From Bacillota bacterium (lineage in GTDB: Bacteria > Bacillota > Bacilli > Paenibacillales > NBRC-103111): a stretch of DNA of 64,000 nucleotides. The notes beneath the pieces are model-generated. The model did not search any database and was not told where the DNA came from. It saw nothing but the letters and a program-made list of their open reading frames with translations. Below are positions 18,287-28,201 of the stretch, in pieces. Made by a program: the position numbers and the translations under genes. Position 1 is the stretch's first letter. Each line of letters begins with the position of its first letter. Location of the stretch: NCBI GenBank assembly GCA_023386955.1, contig JAEWIS010000011.1, positions 22,694 through 86,693 of the forward strand, given 5' to 3'.

Positions 18287-21200
18287 CTATTCGGACATTA
18301 CCGCCCGAAGCTTCAAATTATAAGCGGGAGGATAAAGAGCCACGCCCAAATACCCATCCCCCCGGACGGCGCTGGCGGCACGGTCCATAACATCAAAGAT
18401 CCGCGTGCCGTTAACATAGAAATACAGTCTGACCCACGTAAATTCGCCTTCCTGATTAACGTCGGCCGCCCCCAATTCAACTCTGTTCGGACCGGCAGAA
18501 ATGGCGCTGGTTGGAATAATCAGCCGGAAGGAGGTATCCTCTGCACCGTTGATCCATTTCTGCAGCTCTACATTATGAGCCCGGAACACAACCAAATATT
18601 CATTTTGATTGTCGCCGAAGATGGATTCCTGGGCAACCTGGGCCCGCAGCACAAACGCCGACCAATCCCCTGTCGCTGGCTGGTAGTTCATGTCCACGAC
18701 AAATCTTTCATCGCCAAACCGGGTGACATTATAGAAGGTGGCTCCCTTGGACCATTGGTTATTGCCTTCCCCAGTACTGGACCGGAAGTGCATGTAGCCA
18801 TCTCCGTCAAGAGCATAATCCCCCGCCAGACCTTTGCGCGACCAGTTTTCTCCGGAAGACAGCATCTGCTCCATATCCGCCTCCGTGTAGATAGAGATAG
18901 GGGGCAAGATGATAGCATTGTAGAGGGCCAGCTTCGCCGCTTCCACTGCCACAGCCGCTGCGCTAAGCTCTCCGGGCGTCGCCTGGCTATCCTCCAATAC
19001 CAGCTGCTGGGCCGCTATGACTGCATCAAGCTCAGGTTTGGCCGACGGAGGATAATGATAATTCCCCCCGTCAAAAATCATGTCCTCGCTTAGCTGCCGG
19101 GCCGTCTCCAGATCGGCCAGCAGGCCTGTGCGGAGCGAGAACACTTCAATCGCATCCCCCAACACCTCCCGCTGGGCCTCCAATCCGGCGGCGGTTGCCG
19201 CGGAATCTTGCCAGACGCTCCGCGCAGCATCAATGGCCTGCCGGAACCCGCTTACAATCGCTGCCGGCATGCCGGGGGCGGACGAAAGCGCCCCTTCCGC
19301 TTTCATGATGGCTTCGCCCAAGAGAGCCCTTGGGTCCTCTTCGACCAGAGGCAGCATCACTGCAATATGGTCCACATTGGCAGCCTGCGTTACGGTCTGG
19401 GCAAAAATCTCCGCCGACGTCGCCCCTCCTGTATGAAACGGGATGGTGACCAATACCCATTCCGGCATTTGGTTGCCCGTATTGGCGCGAACCACCAGCT
19501 TGCTGCTTTCGGCTTCTGCGCTGTAGGTAACCCCGCTCACTGTGACGCCAATTCTGGCACGTCCTCCGTTTAGGGAGGCGGCGATGCCGGTTTCTGGAGC
19601 GCTCTGCACCCTGGCGGTCAGGATGTAGTCCGTGTCTGGTTTTAGATGCTCCACCGTCTGCTTGATTCCGGTTCCTGCCCCCGCAAGATGGACGCCAAAG
19701 CCGTCATTGCGGACATAGTAGGCGGAATCCCGCTTCACGCGGACAGGCCCGCTGCCGTAAACGCTCCACGGTTCGCCCAAGGTATAGTTGTCGGAAGCAG
19801 TGGAACGGTCAAAGCCGCCGTCGGCTGCTGCATTCTTGTATGGGGTAGCCGTCAGGGAATAAGGAACCTCTCCGGGCGGCTCAGCAAAATTATGCCCCGT
19901 GGCAAAATCATTGAGAATCGCACCGGTTCCTGGATCGTAGACGTAGGCTCCAATATAACCGGTTTCATTCATTCCCTCCAGTGTTTTGCCAGAAGTAGCA
20001 CCGTACCAGGTTGTGATTCCTTCCTTCAGGCGGAAGTCCCCCTGACCCGGGTTGCGGAAAATAGAATCGGCTTGTGAGGTCCCCATCACCACATTGGAGT
20101 TCCATGCTATATCCGGCGCCGTGCTGTAGCTGTTGCCCAGAATATTGTTGTAGTACCGGGTTCCGTAGGCAGTCAGGGGGTAATTGGTCAAAGCGATCAT
20201 ATTCATGGGAGCTTCATTGTAATTGGTATTGTTGAAGAATAGATTGAAGGCGCTGTAGGCATTGTTCTTTAAGCCTGAACGGGCCTTCAGATTATACGAG
20301 ACGTTATGATGCACCACAAAATGGGTACTGTTGTTGTCCAGATAGATCCCGTTGGCGATTTCCGAATCGTGAATCCGGTTGTAGCGGATTTCTGTGCCGG
20401 CTCCGTCTGCCGAATAGGTGTACAGCATACCAAGATCTTCGCAAAGCTCCCCGGCGTAAGAGATATCGTTATGCTCAATGAGCCCGGCCTTGGTCTGGCG
20501 CAGGTTAATTAAATCCCTGCCCGCTCTGGTGATGGTGTTAAAGGCAGCCACATGTCCGATACCGGCCAGATTGACAGCTGATACCCACCCTCCCGTATAA
20601 TCCGCATCATGAATATAGTTGTTAATCAGCCGGTTGTTTTCTCCTTGCAGAGTCACCAAACCGCCGGAAGCATAAGCCAGTTCGGAATTCTGGAGGATAT
20701 TATTGCGGCCTGCAAGCAAAATTCCGTTATTGGCATTATCGTACACGTAGCCGTTATCGAAATTGGCTGCCTGGTTTACATATTCCGCCCGGATCCTGTC
20801 TATACTGGCGTTCTGCGTAGCGTCATCACTAATGATAGTCGCGCCTTTGACCGCAATATTGCTCAGCGTCACGCCGGTGGTGCCGGACAGATCTACAGCT
20901 GTTTCCCGGCGTTTCGATTCGATAAGCCTTCCCGCCGGAGCAGTCTTCAGATACAGCTTGCGCTCTACCTTATCCCAATACCACTCCTCCTCCGAATCCA
21001 GAAAGGCCTTCAAGCCGTACAAAAAGTACTCGTTGCCGGGACGTGGATGGTAGTACTGCTCTGTGGCATTGGCAGCCCCGCCGTTCAAGCTGATGGTCAT
21101 CGTCTGGCCGGTGTGATCCAGCACAGTGGCAGGCCGGGAGCTCCACTTTTGGCCGGAAATAACCCACATGGATGCCCCCGCCAGGCTGGTCCCGTTCAGC

Positions 21201-23569
21201 CCGTCTAGTTCGCTGTCCTTGACGGTAGCGGTTTTGATGCTGTAATTCATGCTCACGGTATCAAATACGGCCCGACTGAACTGGAACAAGCCCCCTTCCT
21301 CCGGCGGAGCCGTTGCGCCTTTATTCGGCCAACGGGCTTCATAGGCAAGTTCTCCGTCGATAAACACCTGGTTGCCGCCACCGACCTCCTTCGTCCCTGT
21401 TGTCTGATACGTCGTATCCAGACTCCAATCCATGGGAGCCGCATACAAGCCGCTTCCCGGCTCCTGCGTCCAGTTCTCCACTATATCCAGACCGCTTATA
21501 ACCGGCTGCGCTCCGGAAACTCCCTCGATGGTCTGCCGGTCCTTGGGCCGGATGGTTTCCCGGTAGATCCCCGGTCCAACCATAATTTTTGCCCCTGACG
21601 AGGCGGCTCTTATTGCGGCTTCAATGCTGCGGTAAGGGTTGGCGGCAGTGCCGTCTGCGGAAGCATTGTCTAGGGCAGCTGCGGAAACATACACCAGCTG
21701 GGGATTCGCCGCCGGGCCAGGCAAGTCCAAGGGTTCTTCCCCTGGAGCCGGTGTAGTATAATTTAATCCGTCTCCCAGGAAGCGGACAGGCGCCTGGCCT
21801 GCCTGCTGCGGCTCGTAGGCGGCAGGGCCAATATAGATAGAATCCACATAATACGAGAAGGTCAGATCCTCCCTCAATTGCAGCAGCAGATCGGCAATAG
21901 CCTGGCTGTCCAGCTGGGGGGAAATTTGTGCTGCCAATGTAGCGTTGGAAAGGGTACTGGCATTGATGGTGATTCGGCCCAATGGCCAGGCGTCTACTTT
22001 GCCCTCCGGCACCTGGTAACGCAGCGTATTCCATCCCGGCTGGATGGAGTGCAGGGTCTTCGCCACATACCGCTCCCCGGCAGAAGAGCCGGTGGCGCTC
22101 CAGTCCCGCAGACTCAGCTCCTGCATCACGAGACCGGAGGAAGCCACATAATCCGGCTGTACATATACCTGAGCAGTCACAACATGGCCCGGAATACGGG
22201 CCAGCCCTACCGCTTGAGGATCGCTGATGCTGATCCCCAGAGTGGATTCCGCCCTGGCTTTGCCCATCCTAAGAGCCCGTTCCCCATGGGCTCCCGCAGG
22301 AGGCACACCGTAACCCGTGACAGACAGAGAGGTGCTGTAATATCCCTCCCAGGGAACCAGTGCCCCTCCTTTCCACGGATTAATCCCGGGCGAACCGGCG
22401 GCAGCTCCTTCTTCGAAGGACCAGAAGTAATACGGGATGCGGTCCGGCTCCTCCGGCCCCTCAGGAGGAATATGGGCGGGAATTGGGACGATAAATCCCG
22501 GAGTGCTTACTTGGCCGGCCCAATCCTTAACCACAATATGCACCTGCACTCCTGCGTTGGAGGGCATAGGAATAAAGAGGGTATTGGTTCCTGCTACAGC
22601 CATGCTGCCCGCTCCATTGTCGGTGGAGGGCTCCGTCCCCAAGCCATAATAGACCGTTCCCGCTTTGGTGGACTGGAACACCACCACCCCCGTTGATGGG
22701 CTTTGGCGGAGCCCCGACGCCCCGCCCAGAACAGGAGGGGAATTCTCCTCAGGCGGAGCGTTATTCAATCCGTCGGAGACAAAACCGGCCGGCAGCTCCC
22801 CCGTATCGGGCTCATGGGCAGGCGGACCAATATAAACGGCATCAATAAACCACTCGTGGGTAAGATCATTCTTAAGCTGCTGGGAGTAAGCAAGAGCCTC
22901 CTCATCGGTCATCTCCGGATAAAGGGCCTTCACCGCCACCGCATTCAGAAGTGTCCGGATATTGATACTCAGCCTTCCTTTGGTCCACATATCCGCCTTA
23001 CTGGCGGGTACCTGGTAACGCAGGCTGTTCCACCCGGGGGCAAGCTGGCTGCCTGTGGATGCCCGGATGCTGTAAACCTCTCCGGAAGTGCCGTTTACCG
23101 CAGACATATCCCGCAGATTTACATCCTGCATCACCATCGGCTGGCTCACATACTCAGGGGCAATATACACCATTGCGGTAACCACATTGCCTGGAACAGT
23201 GGCTATGGCCAGCACTCCCGCATCCACCGTGCTGATGCCGCTCGTTCCCTCTACCCGGGTTTTGTCCAGCTTCAGGGCTTTGCTTCCTTGTTTGCCTTCT
23301 CCTTCCGGAGCATCCGCCACCGAGAGTGCATTGCTATAGAAGCCCTGCCAAATGCCCGCAGTCCCTCCATGCCAGGGACTGACCCCCGCCGGCTGCGGAG
23401 AAGCTCCATCTTCAAAAGACCAATAGTAATAGTTTCCCGGCAGATTTCCCGTTCCCTGGCTTTGCATCTCCTTGTCTCCGATTCCGGCATGGAGGATGCC
23501 GGGCGGCATAAGAAGGGAGAGAAGCAGAAGAGGCGCCACGAGAGCCGGCCATTTTTTCGGAAATATCAT
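18287..23569 (-). CDS. Giant secreted beta-helix protein with duplicated N-terminal module
   Basis: 1760-residue exported protein of unknown exact activity. A signal peptide spans residues 1-28. Two homologous modules follow, at about 43-275 (YYYWSFEDGASPQPAGVSPW, then WNSLRYQVP, then DAVYIGP) and 376-603 (YYFWSFEEGAAAGSPGINPW, WNTLRYQVP, DSIYIGP). They resemble carbohydrate-binding sandwiches. A DUF1565/NosD-type parallel beta-helix occupies about 623-1213 (YVSAAALDNASADGTAANPY; PGIYRETI). Then come a CBM4/9-like stretch (1243-1406), a helical FIVAR-like stretch (1410-1553) and a terminal LamG/DUF1080-like sandwich (1560-1760). There is no SLH domain or sortase motif. The ATG at 23569 has AGGTGG 8 nt upstream; GTG at 23581 is less likely. 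It lies directly downstream of the six-hairpin glycosidase gene. A polysaccharide lyase or epimerase-like role is inferred. Confidence 0.83.
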   Translation of the reverse strand: MIFPKKWPALVAPLLLLSLLMPPGILHAGIGDKEMQSQGTGNLPGNYYYWSFEDGASPQPAGVSPWHGGTAGIWQGFYSNALSVADAPEGEGKQGSKALKLDKTRVEGTSGISTVDAGVLAIATVPGNVVTAMVYIAPEYVSQPMVMQDVNLRDMSAVNGTSGEVYSIRASTGSQLAPGWNSLRYQVPASKADMWTKGRLSINIRTLLNAVAVKALYPEMTDEEALAYSQQLKNDLTHEWFIDAVYIGPPAHEPDTGELPAGFVSDGLNNAPPEENSPPVLGGASGLRQSPSTGVVVFQSTKAGTVYYGLGTEPSTDNGAGSMAVAGTNTLFIPMPSNAGVQVHIVVKDWAGQVSTPGFIVPIPAHIPPEGPEEPDRIPYYFWSFEEGAAAGSPGINPWKGGALVPWEGYYSTSLSVTGYGVPPAGAHGERALRMGKARAESTLGISISDPQAVGLARIPGHVVTAQVYVQPDYVASSGLVMQELSLRDWSATGSSAGERYVAKTLHSIQPGWNTLRYQVPEGKVDAWPLGRITINASTLSNATLAAQISPQLDSQAIADLLLQLREDLTFSYYVDSIYIGPAAYEPQQAGQAPVRFLGDGLNYTTPAPGEEPLDLPGPAANPQLVYVSAAALDNASADGTAANPYRSIEAAIRAASSGAKIMVGPGIYRETIRPKDRQTIEGVSGAQPVISGLDIVENWTQEPGSGLYAAPMDWSLDTTYQTTGTKEVGGGNQVFIDGELAYEARWPNKGATAPPEEGGLFQFSRAVFDTVSMNYSIKTATVKDSELDGLNGTSLAGASMWVISGQKWSSRPATVLDHTGQTMTISLNGGAANATEQYYHPRPGNEYFLYGLKAFLDSEEEWYWDKVERKLYLKTAPAGRLIESKRRETAVDLSGTTGVTLSNIAVKGATIISDDATQNASIDRIRAEYVNQAANFDNGYVYDNANNGILLAGRNNILQNSELAYASGGLVTLQGENNRLINNYIHDADYTGGWVSAVNLAGIGHVAAFNTITRAGRDLINLRQTKAGLIEHNDISYAGELCEDLGMLYTYSADGAGTEIRYNRIHDSEIANGIYLDNNSTHFVVHHNVSYNLKARSGLKNNAYSAFNLFFNNTNYNEAPMNMIALTNYPLTAYGTRYYNNILGNSYSTAPDIAWNSNVVMGTSQADSIFRNPGQGDFRLKEGITTWYGATSGKTLEGMNETGYIGAYVYDPGTGAILNDFATGHNFAEPPGEVPYSLTATPYKNAAADGGFDRSTASDNYTLGEPWSVYGSGPVRVKRDSAYYVRNDGFGVHLAGAGTGIKQTVEHLKPDTDYILTARVQSAPETGIAASLNGGRARIGVTVSGVTYSAEAESSKLVVRANTGNQMPEWVLVTIPFHTGGATSAEIFAQTVTQAANVDHIAVMLPLVEEDPRALLGEAIMKAEGALSSAPGMPAAIVSGFRQAIDAARSVWQDSAATAAGLEAQREVLGDAIEVFSLRTGLLADLETARQLSEDMIFDGGNYHYPPSAKPELDAVIAAQQLVLEDSQATPGELSAAAVAVEAAKLALYNAIILPPISIYTEADMEQMLSSGENWSRKGLAGDYALDGDGYMHFRSSTGEGNNQWSKGATFYNVTRFGDERFVVDMNYQPATGDWSAFVLRAQVAQESIFGDNQNEYLVVFRAHNVELQKWINGAEDTSFRLIIPTSAISAGPNRVELGAADVNQEGEFTWVRLYFYVNGTRIFDVMDRAASAVRGDGYLGVALYPPAYNLKLRAVMSE

Positions 23570-23596
23570 TAAATATCCCACCTTTTTAGAATCGAC

Positions 23597-25093
23597 TTAC
23601 GCCCACTGATGAAATACCGTATTGGGGCTTAGCTTCAATTCCCGGCGGAGCCCTTCCGGCGTGAAGATCTGCACCGCCGAGGCCGACAGATTGGTCCCTA
23701 CAGCATCCAGCCACCTCCCTTCCAAATTGGTAATAATGCGGCATTCTCCCTGTACCGTCAATACAAGCCGGTCATTGAGCCGCAAGCGGGCTATGTCCTT
23801 CTCCACCTCCAGCTCTGCCCAGCCCTCAGGCGTGGGCAGTCCATAACGGGACCAGGCAGCGCCTTCGGGACAACGGCAGTTCCATTCCAACTGATCTTCC
23901 TCCAGCCGGACGCCGTACAGTCGGGACACGAAATCCAGCATTAGGCACATGGAAGGGGAATAATGCTCTGTAGTGGAAAACTCCCCCGTCCATGGATTCA
24001 TCTGCTGCCTGAAGCCGGGAGAGGCGGTTAAGGCGCTAAGCCACTGCTTCATCACATGAGCCAGATGGGCATACTTGCCGTAGCTCTCCATCCAACGGGG
24101 AGCCCGGAGGGCGGTCAAAGCCTGGCTGGCGCCGCCCCAGGAATTATCGGGCAGCTCCCTTACAAAGGCGGGATCACTTACGGATATGGAGGGAAATGGA
24201 TACGGCGTCCAGAATTCATCCGGATTCTGCAGATGCCGCCGGAATATCTCCTCAAACATTTCCTGATCCGCTATGCCTTCCCCCAAAACACGGGTGAGCA
24301 CATCTCCGAGAATTTTTACATAGCGTCCATGGCAATCCACATCATAAAAGGAGACCGTTTCGGCATCATAGCAATGCCTCACGATTGCCGACCTTGTAAG
24401 TTGGGCCAGCCGCTTCCAATGGGCCGCATCCTCCTGCAGCCCCAGACGCTCCGCCATCCGGGACAGCGCCAGCCTTCCGCCATATACACTGGCGGACAGA
24501 TCGGGGGCCAAATAGGGAAGCCCGTCAGCATCGGGACAGCGGCGGGCATCCTCCGAAGGACAGTTCCGTGGCAGCCCCCGGAACCGGGGGCTGTTATCAT
24601 GCCCTGTATCCCATTCGCAGAATGCTTCGCAAAGCCCCGTCCCCCGTGTATTCCGGTAGGTGGACAGCCAGGAGTCCCAGCGGACGCATGAACGGTAAGC
24701 CCGTTGAAGGAAAGCCGGGTCCCCAGTGCGCATAGCGGTCTCAAGAGCAGTAGCCGCGATGGGAACCACCATCTGGATTTGTCCGGTGAGATGGCTGTCC
24801 GCCAGAACAGTGCAAGGAATATAGCCATCTTCATGCTGCAGCCTGAAGAAAAGTTCATGGCTCTGTACAGCGATTTCCGGCTCATACAGTGCGAAGATCG
24901 TGCTCTCCAGCGGCCCGCACTCCAGCCAGATTCCCGGATAGGCCCCTCCCTCAATGAGAACTGGCTTGCCGTAGCCGTATACTATGCGGCAGTTGCGGTA
25001 AAGCCCGGCAACCGCTTCGTTGTACTTGGATTGCAGTGGACCACAATCCGTCCGGAATACAGGCTTTGCTCTTTCATCCACCTGCCCTACCAT
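23597..25093 (-). CDS. Six-hairpin (alpha/alpha) glycosidase, MGH1/GH63-like
   Basis: 498-residue protein without signal peptide, so it acts in the cytoplasm on imported sugars. The (alpha/alpha)6 barrel shows the motif EWDTGHDNSPRF at about residues 163-174, which carries the likely acidic catalytic residue in GH63/GH37-type enzymes. Later come DNSWGGASQALTAL and MNPWTGEFSTTEHYSP, also typical of this clan. The ATG overlaps the stop of the SGNH gene by 7 bp, so translation is probably coupled; no strong ribosome site is visible. The exact linkage hydrolysed is not deducible; GH15/63/37/65-like alternatives share the fold. Context suggests it trims oligosaccharides brought in by the transporter encoded upstream. 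Confidence 0.78.
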   Translation of the reverse strand: MVGQVDERAKPVFRTDCGPLQSKYNEAVAGLYRNCRIVYGYGKPVLIEGGAYPGIWLECGPLESTIFALYEPEIAVQSHELFFRLQHEDGYIPCTVLADSHLTGQIQMVVPIAATALETAMRTGDPAFLQRAYRSCVRWDSWLSTYRNTRGTGLCEAFCEWDTGHDNSPRFRGLPRNCPSEDARRCPDADGLPYLAPDLSASVYGGRLALSRMAERLGLQEDAAHWKRLAQLTRSAIVRHCYDAETVSFYDVDCHGRYVKILGDVLTRVLGEGIADQEMFEEIFRRHLQNPDEFWTPYPFPSISVSDPAFVRELPDNSWGGASQALTALRAPRWMESYGKYAHLAHVMKQWLSALTASPGFRQQMNPWTGEFSTTEHYSPSMCLMLDFVSRLYGVRLEEDQLEWNCRCPEGAAWSRYGLPTPEGWAELEVEKDIARLRLNDRLVLTVQGECRIITNLEGRWLDAVGTNLSASAVQIFTPEGLRRELKLSPNTVFHQWA

Positions 25094-25734
25094 ACAAAGC
25101 CCACCGATTTCAGAAAAGCCCGGGCGATGATCATATGTCCCGTCATATTGGGATGCACCCTGTCCCAGGCGATATTCATGGGGTGCATATGGCCAAACAC
25201 ATCATCATAAGCCCCTTGCACATCCACCAGCAGCGCTCCGTAGCGGGATGCGGTCCTTCTGACAATGTCGCTGTAGGAGTCAAGCATCCCTCTCATTTCA
25301 TCGCTGCGGTTTATTTCCATGAATACCGGTGTAAACAGTACGACTTGCTTTACCTGCCCCTGGCACATTTCCAGCATGCGGACCAGATTGGCTTCATATT
25401 CGTCGGGATAGACATGAATTTCCGGTTGAAGAGGAGCGTCAAATTGGCGCCACACGTCATTGACCCCGATCATGATGGTCAGCCAGTCCGGCTCCAGATC
25501 CAGCACGTCGCTTTGGAATCTTTCCAGCAGGGAACGGGAGGTATCTCCCGCAATCCCCATGTTCATTACCCGTATCCGCTCCTGCGGGCATGCCGCCGTA
25601 AACAGAGCATTAACCAGCGCAACATAGCTTCTGCCTATATCATCCCCGCGTCCTTCGCCCACTGGCCTTTTGCGTTCCGCATCCGTTACCGAATCCCCAA
25701 CCATCACCAGCTTCGTGCCTTTTTCGATTAACAT
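25087..25734 (-). CDS. SGNH/GDSL-family hydrolase (probable carbohydrate esterase)
   Basis: 215-residue intracellular esterase-type protein. The four SGNH blocks are visible: GDSVTD (nucleophile Ser, about residue 14), GIAGDTS (Gly), GVND (Asn) and DRVHPNMTGH near the end (Asp/His). This matches cytoplasmic acetyl esterases such as rhamnogalacturonan acetylesterase-like YesT/YxiM relatives, which remove acetyl groups from sugars. The ATG at 25734 has AAGGAG 9 nt upstream; a longer in-frame reading would overlap the binding-protein gene and has no site. It sits between the binding-protein gene and the glycosidase gene, with 25 bp and a 7-bp overlap respectively, so it belongs to that operon. 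The actual ester substrate is inferred. Confidence 0.88.
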   Translation of the reverse strand: MLIEKGTKLVMVGDSVTDAERKRPVGEGRGDDIGRSYVALVNALFTAACPQERIRVMNMGIAGDTSRSLLERFQSDVLDLEPDWLTIMIGVNDVWRQFDAPLQPEIHVYPDEYEANLVRMLEMCQGQVKQVVLFTPVFMEINRSDEMRGMLDSYSDIVRRTASRYGALLVDVQGAYDDVFGHMHPMNIAWDRVHPNMTGHMIIARAFLKSVGFVW

Positions 25735-25759
25735 TCTTCCCGCTCCTTCTCCGTCTTGG

Positions 25760-27256
25760 TTACTTCTTCTTGTTGCTGGCGAACCACTGGTCCAATTGCT
25801 TCTGGGCTTCCACCAGCACTGTTTCACCGGGCTTTTTCATTTTGCTGAAATATTGATCATACTTCGCTTCGAAATCGTTTTCGTACATCCACTTGGAAAA
25901 TTCCTTACGGATGGAGGAGACGGCCGCAATCTCCGTAGTCACCGGCTCTGTATTGAAGGAATAGCCCAGAATCGGAGTAATTTCCGCTTGCCGGTTCAGT
26001 TTGTCCGTCTCCTCCCAAATACCGTCAGCCTGATCGACCTGCAGCAGCGCGTTGAACTGGTTGGCCAAGGCCCATGCGCTGTTATAAAAGTATCCCGAAT
26101 TGTCGATCTTCTTCACTTTGCCGTTAACCAGTTCATAATTTTGCCCTTCGATACCGAAGTTGAGGAGATTGAATATCTCTTTGTCCGTATTCATGATCTC
26201 CAGCATCTTCAATGCCTGCTCCGGATGTTTGGAACGGGCGTTAACCGCTGTCATGGCCGATCTGGCGCCTGTGGCTTCGATAAACGGCTTCTGGATGGGC
26301 ACCTGCACCATCTTCACATTGCCATACTGCTTCTCCACCTCGGCCAGCCCGCCGGGCTTGACCACGCCCATGGCCGACGCAAAACGTCCCGCCGCTTTGT
26401 CTGCCGATTCATCCTTAACCGTTGCGATATCCTTGCGGAAGTAGCCTTTCTCCCACATCTGGCGTTTATTGATGCCGGAATGATACTCCCCGGCTCCCCA
26501 TTCCATCTGTTTGGCTTTATCCAAAAGAACGGTTTGGAACAGCTTATGACCAGGATCATTTTTGTTGAACATGGTATTCTGCTCCGCATTAATGAACACG
26601 GTTCCCAAGTCGTAGTCAAAATTATAGAAGTTGCCGTCCGCCGGAATCAGCTCGGGATGATTTTCCTTTACATATTTCCAATAGGGCTCCGCATCCCAAT
26701 GCTTCTTCACTTTACTGTAATCCCAGCTTAGGCCTTTCTGCTTCATCTCATCCACGATGTCCTTGCGGAAAAAGAATCCCCAGGACGAATAGCTGATCTG
26801 GTAATTGGGAATGGCATAGATACTGCCGTTCAACCGGGCTTGCTCGAACAGGAAATCGGGGAGCGCTTTGGTGAGAGCCGGATAGTTATCCAAATAACCA
26901 TCCAGAGCAAGAAAAGCTCCTTTGGCTACCTGGACCGGATACTTGTTCAGCCAGTTCTGCGTCGTAAAGGTGAGATCAAAATCCTCCCCCGAATTAATCT
27001 TCATATTCATTTTCTCGTCATAGGTCCCGGCGGGATACGTTTCAAACTTTAACTGCAGATTATACCTTTCTTTCAGCAATTCATTGATCCGGGCATAAAC
27101 CGGCTCGGACTTGGACTGGTCATCACCCAGCGTAACCCAGTTGATGGTAACCGGTGCTTCCTGGCTTTTGCCTTCATTGTTCTGACAGGCTGTCACCCCC
27201 ACTGCCATAACTGCTGCTGCGGCCAATAGCAGACCGCTTGCTTTTGTTTTTTTCAT
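25760..27256 (-). CDS. Sugar ABC transporter substrate-binding lipoprotein (CUT1, DUF3502 type)
   Basis: 498-residue lipoprotein with signal sequence and a lipobox ending in VTAC at about residues 22-25, followed by QNNEGKSQ. The body has the solute-binding fold and the C-terminal DUF3502-like part (FNTEPVTTEIAAVSSIRKEF). It would feed the two permeases encoded immediately upstream. I placed the start at ATG 27256, where GGTGG lies 11 nt upstream; a GTG at 27271 is possible. It is paralogous to the binding protein at 605-2119, so the locus imports at least two related oligosaccharides. The SGNH and six-hairpin enzyme genes follow in the same operon and would process the cargo. Confidence 0.9.
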   Translation of the reverse strand: MKKTKASGLLLAAAAVMAVGVTACQNNEGKSQEAPVTINWVTLGDDQSKSEPVYARINELLKERYNLQLKFETYPAGTYDEKMNMKINSGEDFDLTFTTQNWLNKYPVQVAKGAFLALDGYLDNYPALTKALPDFLFEQARLNGSIYAIPNYQISYSSWGFFFRKDIVDEMKQKGLSWDYSKVKKHWDAEPYWKYVKENHPELIPADGNFYNFDYDLGTVFINAEQNTMFNKNDPGHKLFQTVLLDKAKQMEWGAGEYHSGINKRQMWEKGYFRKDIATVKDESADKAAGRFASAMGVVKPGGLAEVEKQYGNVKMVQVPIQKPFIEATGARSAMTAVNARSKHPEQALKMLEIMNTDKEIFNLLNFGIEGQNYELVNGKVKKIDNSGYFYNSAWALANQFNALLQVDQADGIWEETDKLNRQAEITPILGYSFNTEPVTTEIAAVSSIRKEFSKWMYENDFEAKYDQYFSKMKKPGETVLVEAQKQLDQWFASNKKK

Positions 27257-27304
27257 ACTCAACCTAACCACCCTTTACATGTAATTGTGCGGCAATATTA
27301 ACCT

Positions 27305-28192
27305 TTATCCTTTAACAGCCCCAACAGTGAGCCCCTGAACAAAGTACCGCTGAAAATAGGGGAAGATCACCAGCATGGGACCGATTGCCACTACGGCCAT
27401 GGCCATTAACAGGTTTTCACCGGGCATTTCCGCCGGGTTGAGACTGCTCGTGCCTGACGACAAAAGCTCCATCTGGCTGAGGAGCACTTGAATATTCTTT
27501 TGGATGGTATACAGCAAATATTGCAGCGGATACAAATTTTTATCATCAATATAATACAAGGGGGTACTCCAGTCATTCCATTTGTCCATGGCGTTGAAGA
27601 AAGCCACGGTGGACAGGACGGGAACGGACAAGGGCAGTGCGATCTGGAAGCAAATGCGGAACTCCGAAGCCCCGTCTATCTTGGCTGATTCGAATAGAGA
27701 ATCCGGGAGCCGCTGCATAAAGGTGCGGATCATGATTACATGAAAAACGTGAATCAGACTGGGAACGATAAGAACCAGAATCGTATTCTTCAAGTGGAGC
27801 CCTTGGGTCGTCCAGATATAACTCGGCACTAAGCCCCCGGAAAACAGCATGGTAAAAAAGAAATAGAAAGACAAGGGACGACGGAAGCGGCAATTGTCCC
27901 GGGATAGGGTATATGCCGCGCAAGCCATAAACAGCAAACCTAGAAGCACTGTAGACACGGTAACCAGAATCGTCACGCCATAGGCGCGCAGGATAACCTC
28001 AGGATGCTGAAAAATTGTTTTGTACGCGCTGTAATCTACCTCCCGGGGGAACAGGCTGTAGCCGAAGGTGCTCAGGTCGGCCGGTTTGGTGAAGGAAGCA
28101 GATAAAACAATGACAAAAGGAATCAGGCAAAGAAGACAATAGATCAGGCCGGCCGTGTGCAGAAGAATTTGCGGTTTCTTTTTTTTGGTCAT
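27305..28192 (-). CDS. Carbohydrate ABC permease, LplC/YtcP type
   Basis: 295-residue inner-membrane permease with about six membrane segments (first at residues 11-31). The EAA loop ESAKIDGASEFRICFQIALP is at about 176-195, and the subfamily ending YFQRYFVQGLTVGAVKG is present. AGAGGTG precedes the ATG. It begins 9 bp after its partner permease stops, and the binding-protein gene follows after 48 bp. It is a clear paralogue of the permease at 2302-3195. No ATPase is encoded in the group, so it presumably uses a shared MsmX-type ATPase from elsewhere. Confidence 0.92.
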   Translation of the reverse strand: MTKKKKPQILLHTAGLIYCLLCLIPFVIVLSASFTKPADLSTFGYSLFPREVDYSAYKTIFQHPEVILRAYGVTILVTVSTVLLGLLFMACAAYTLSRDNCRFRRPLSFYFFFTMLFSGGLVPSYIWTTQGLHLKNTILVLIVPSLIHVFHVIMIRTFMQRLPDSLFESAKIDGASEFRICFQIALPLSVPVLSTVAFFNAMDKWNDWSTPLYYIDDKNLYPLQYLLYTIQKNIQVLLSQMELLSSGTSSLNPAEMPGENLLMAMAVVAIGPMLVIFPYFQRYFVQGLTVGAVKG

Positions 28193-28201
28193 GTGTCACC
28201 T

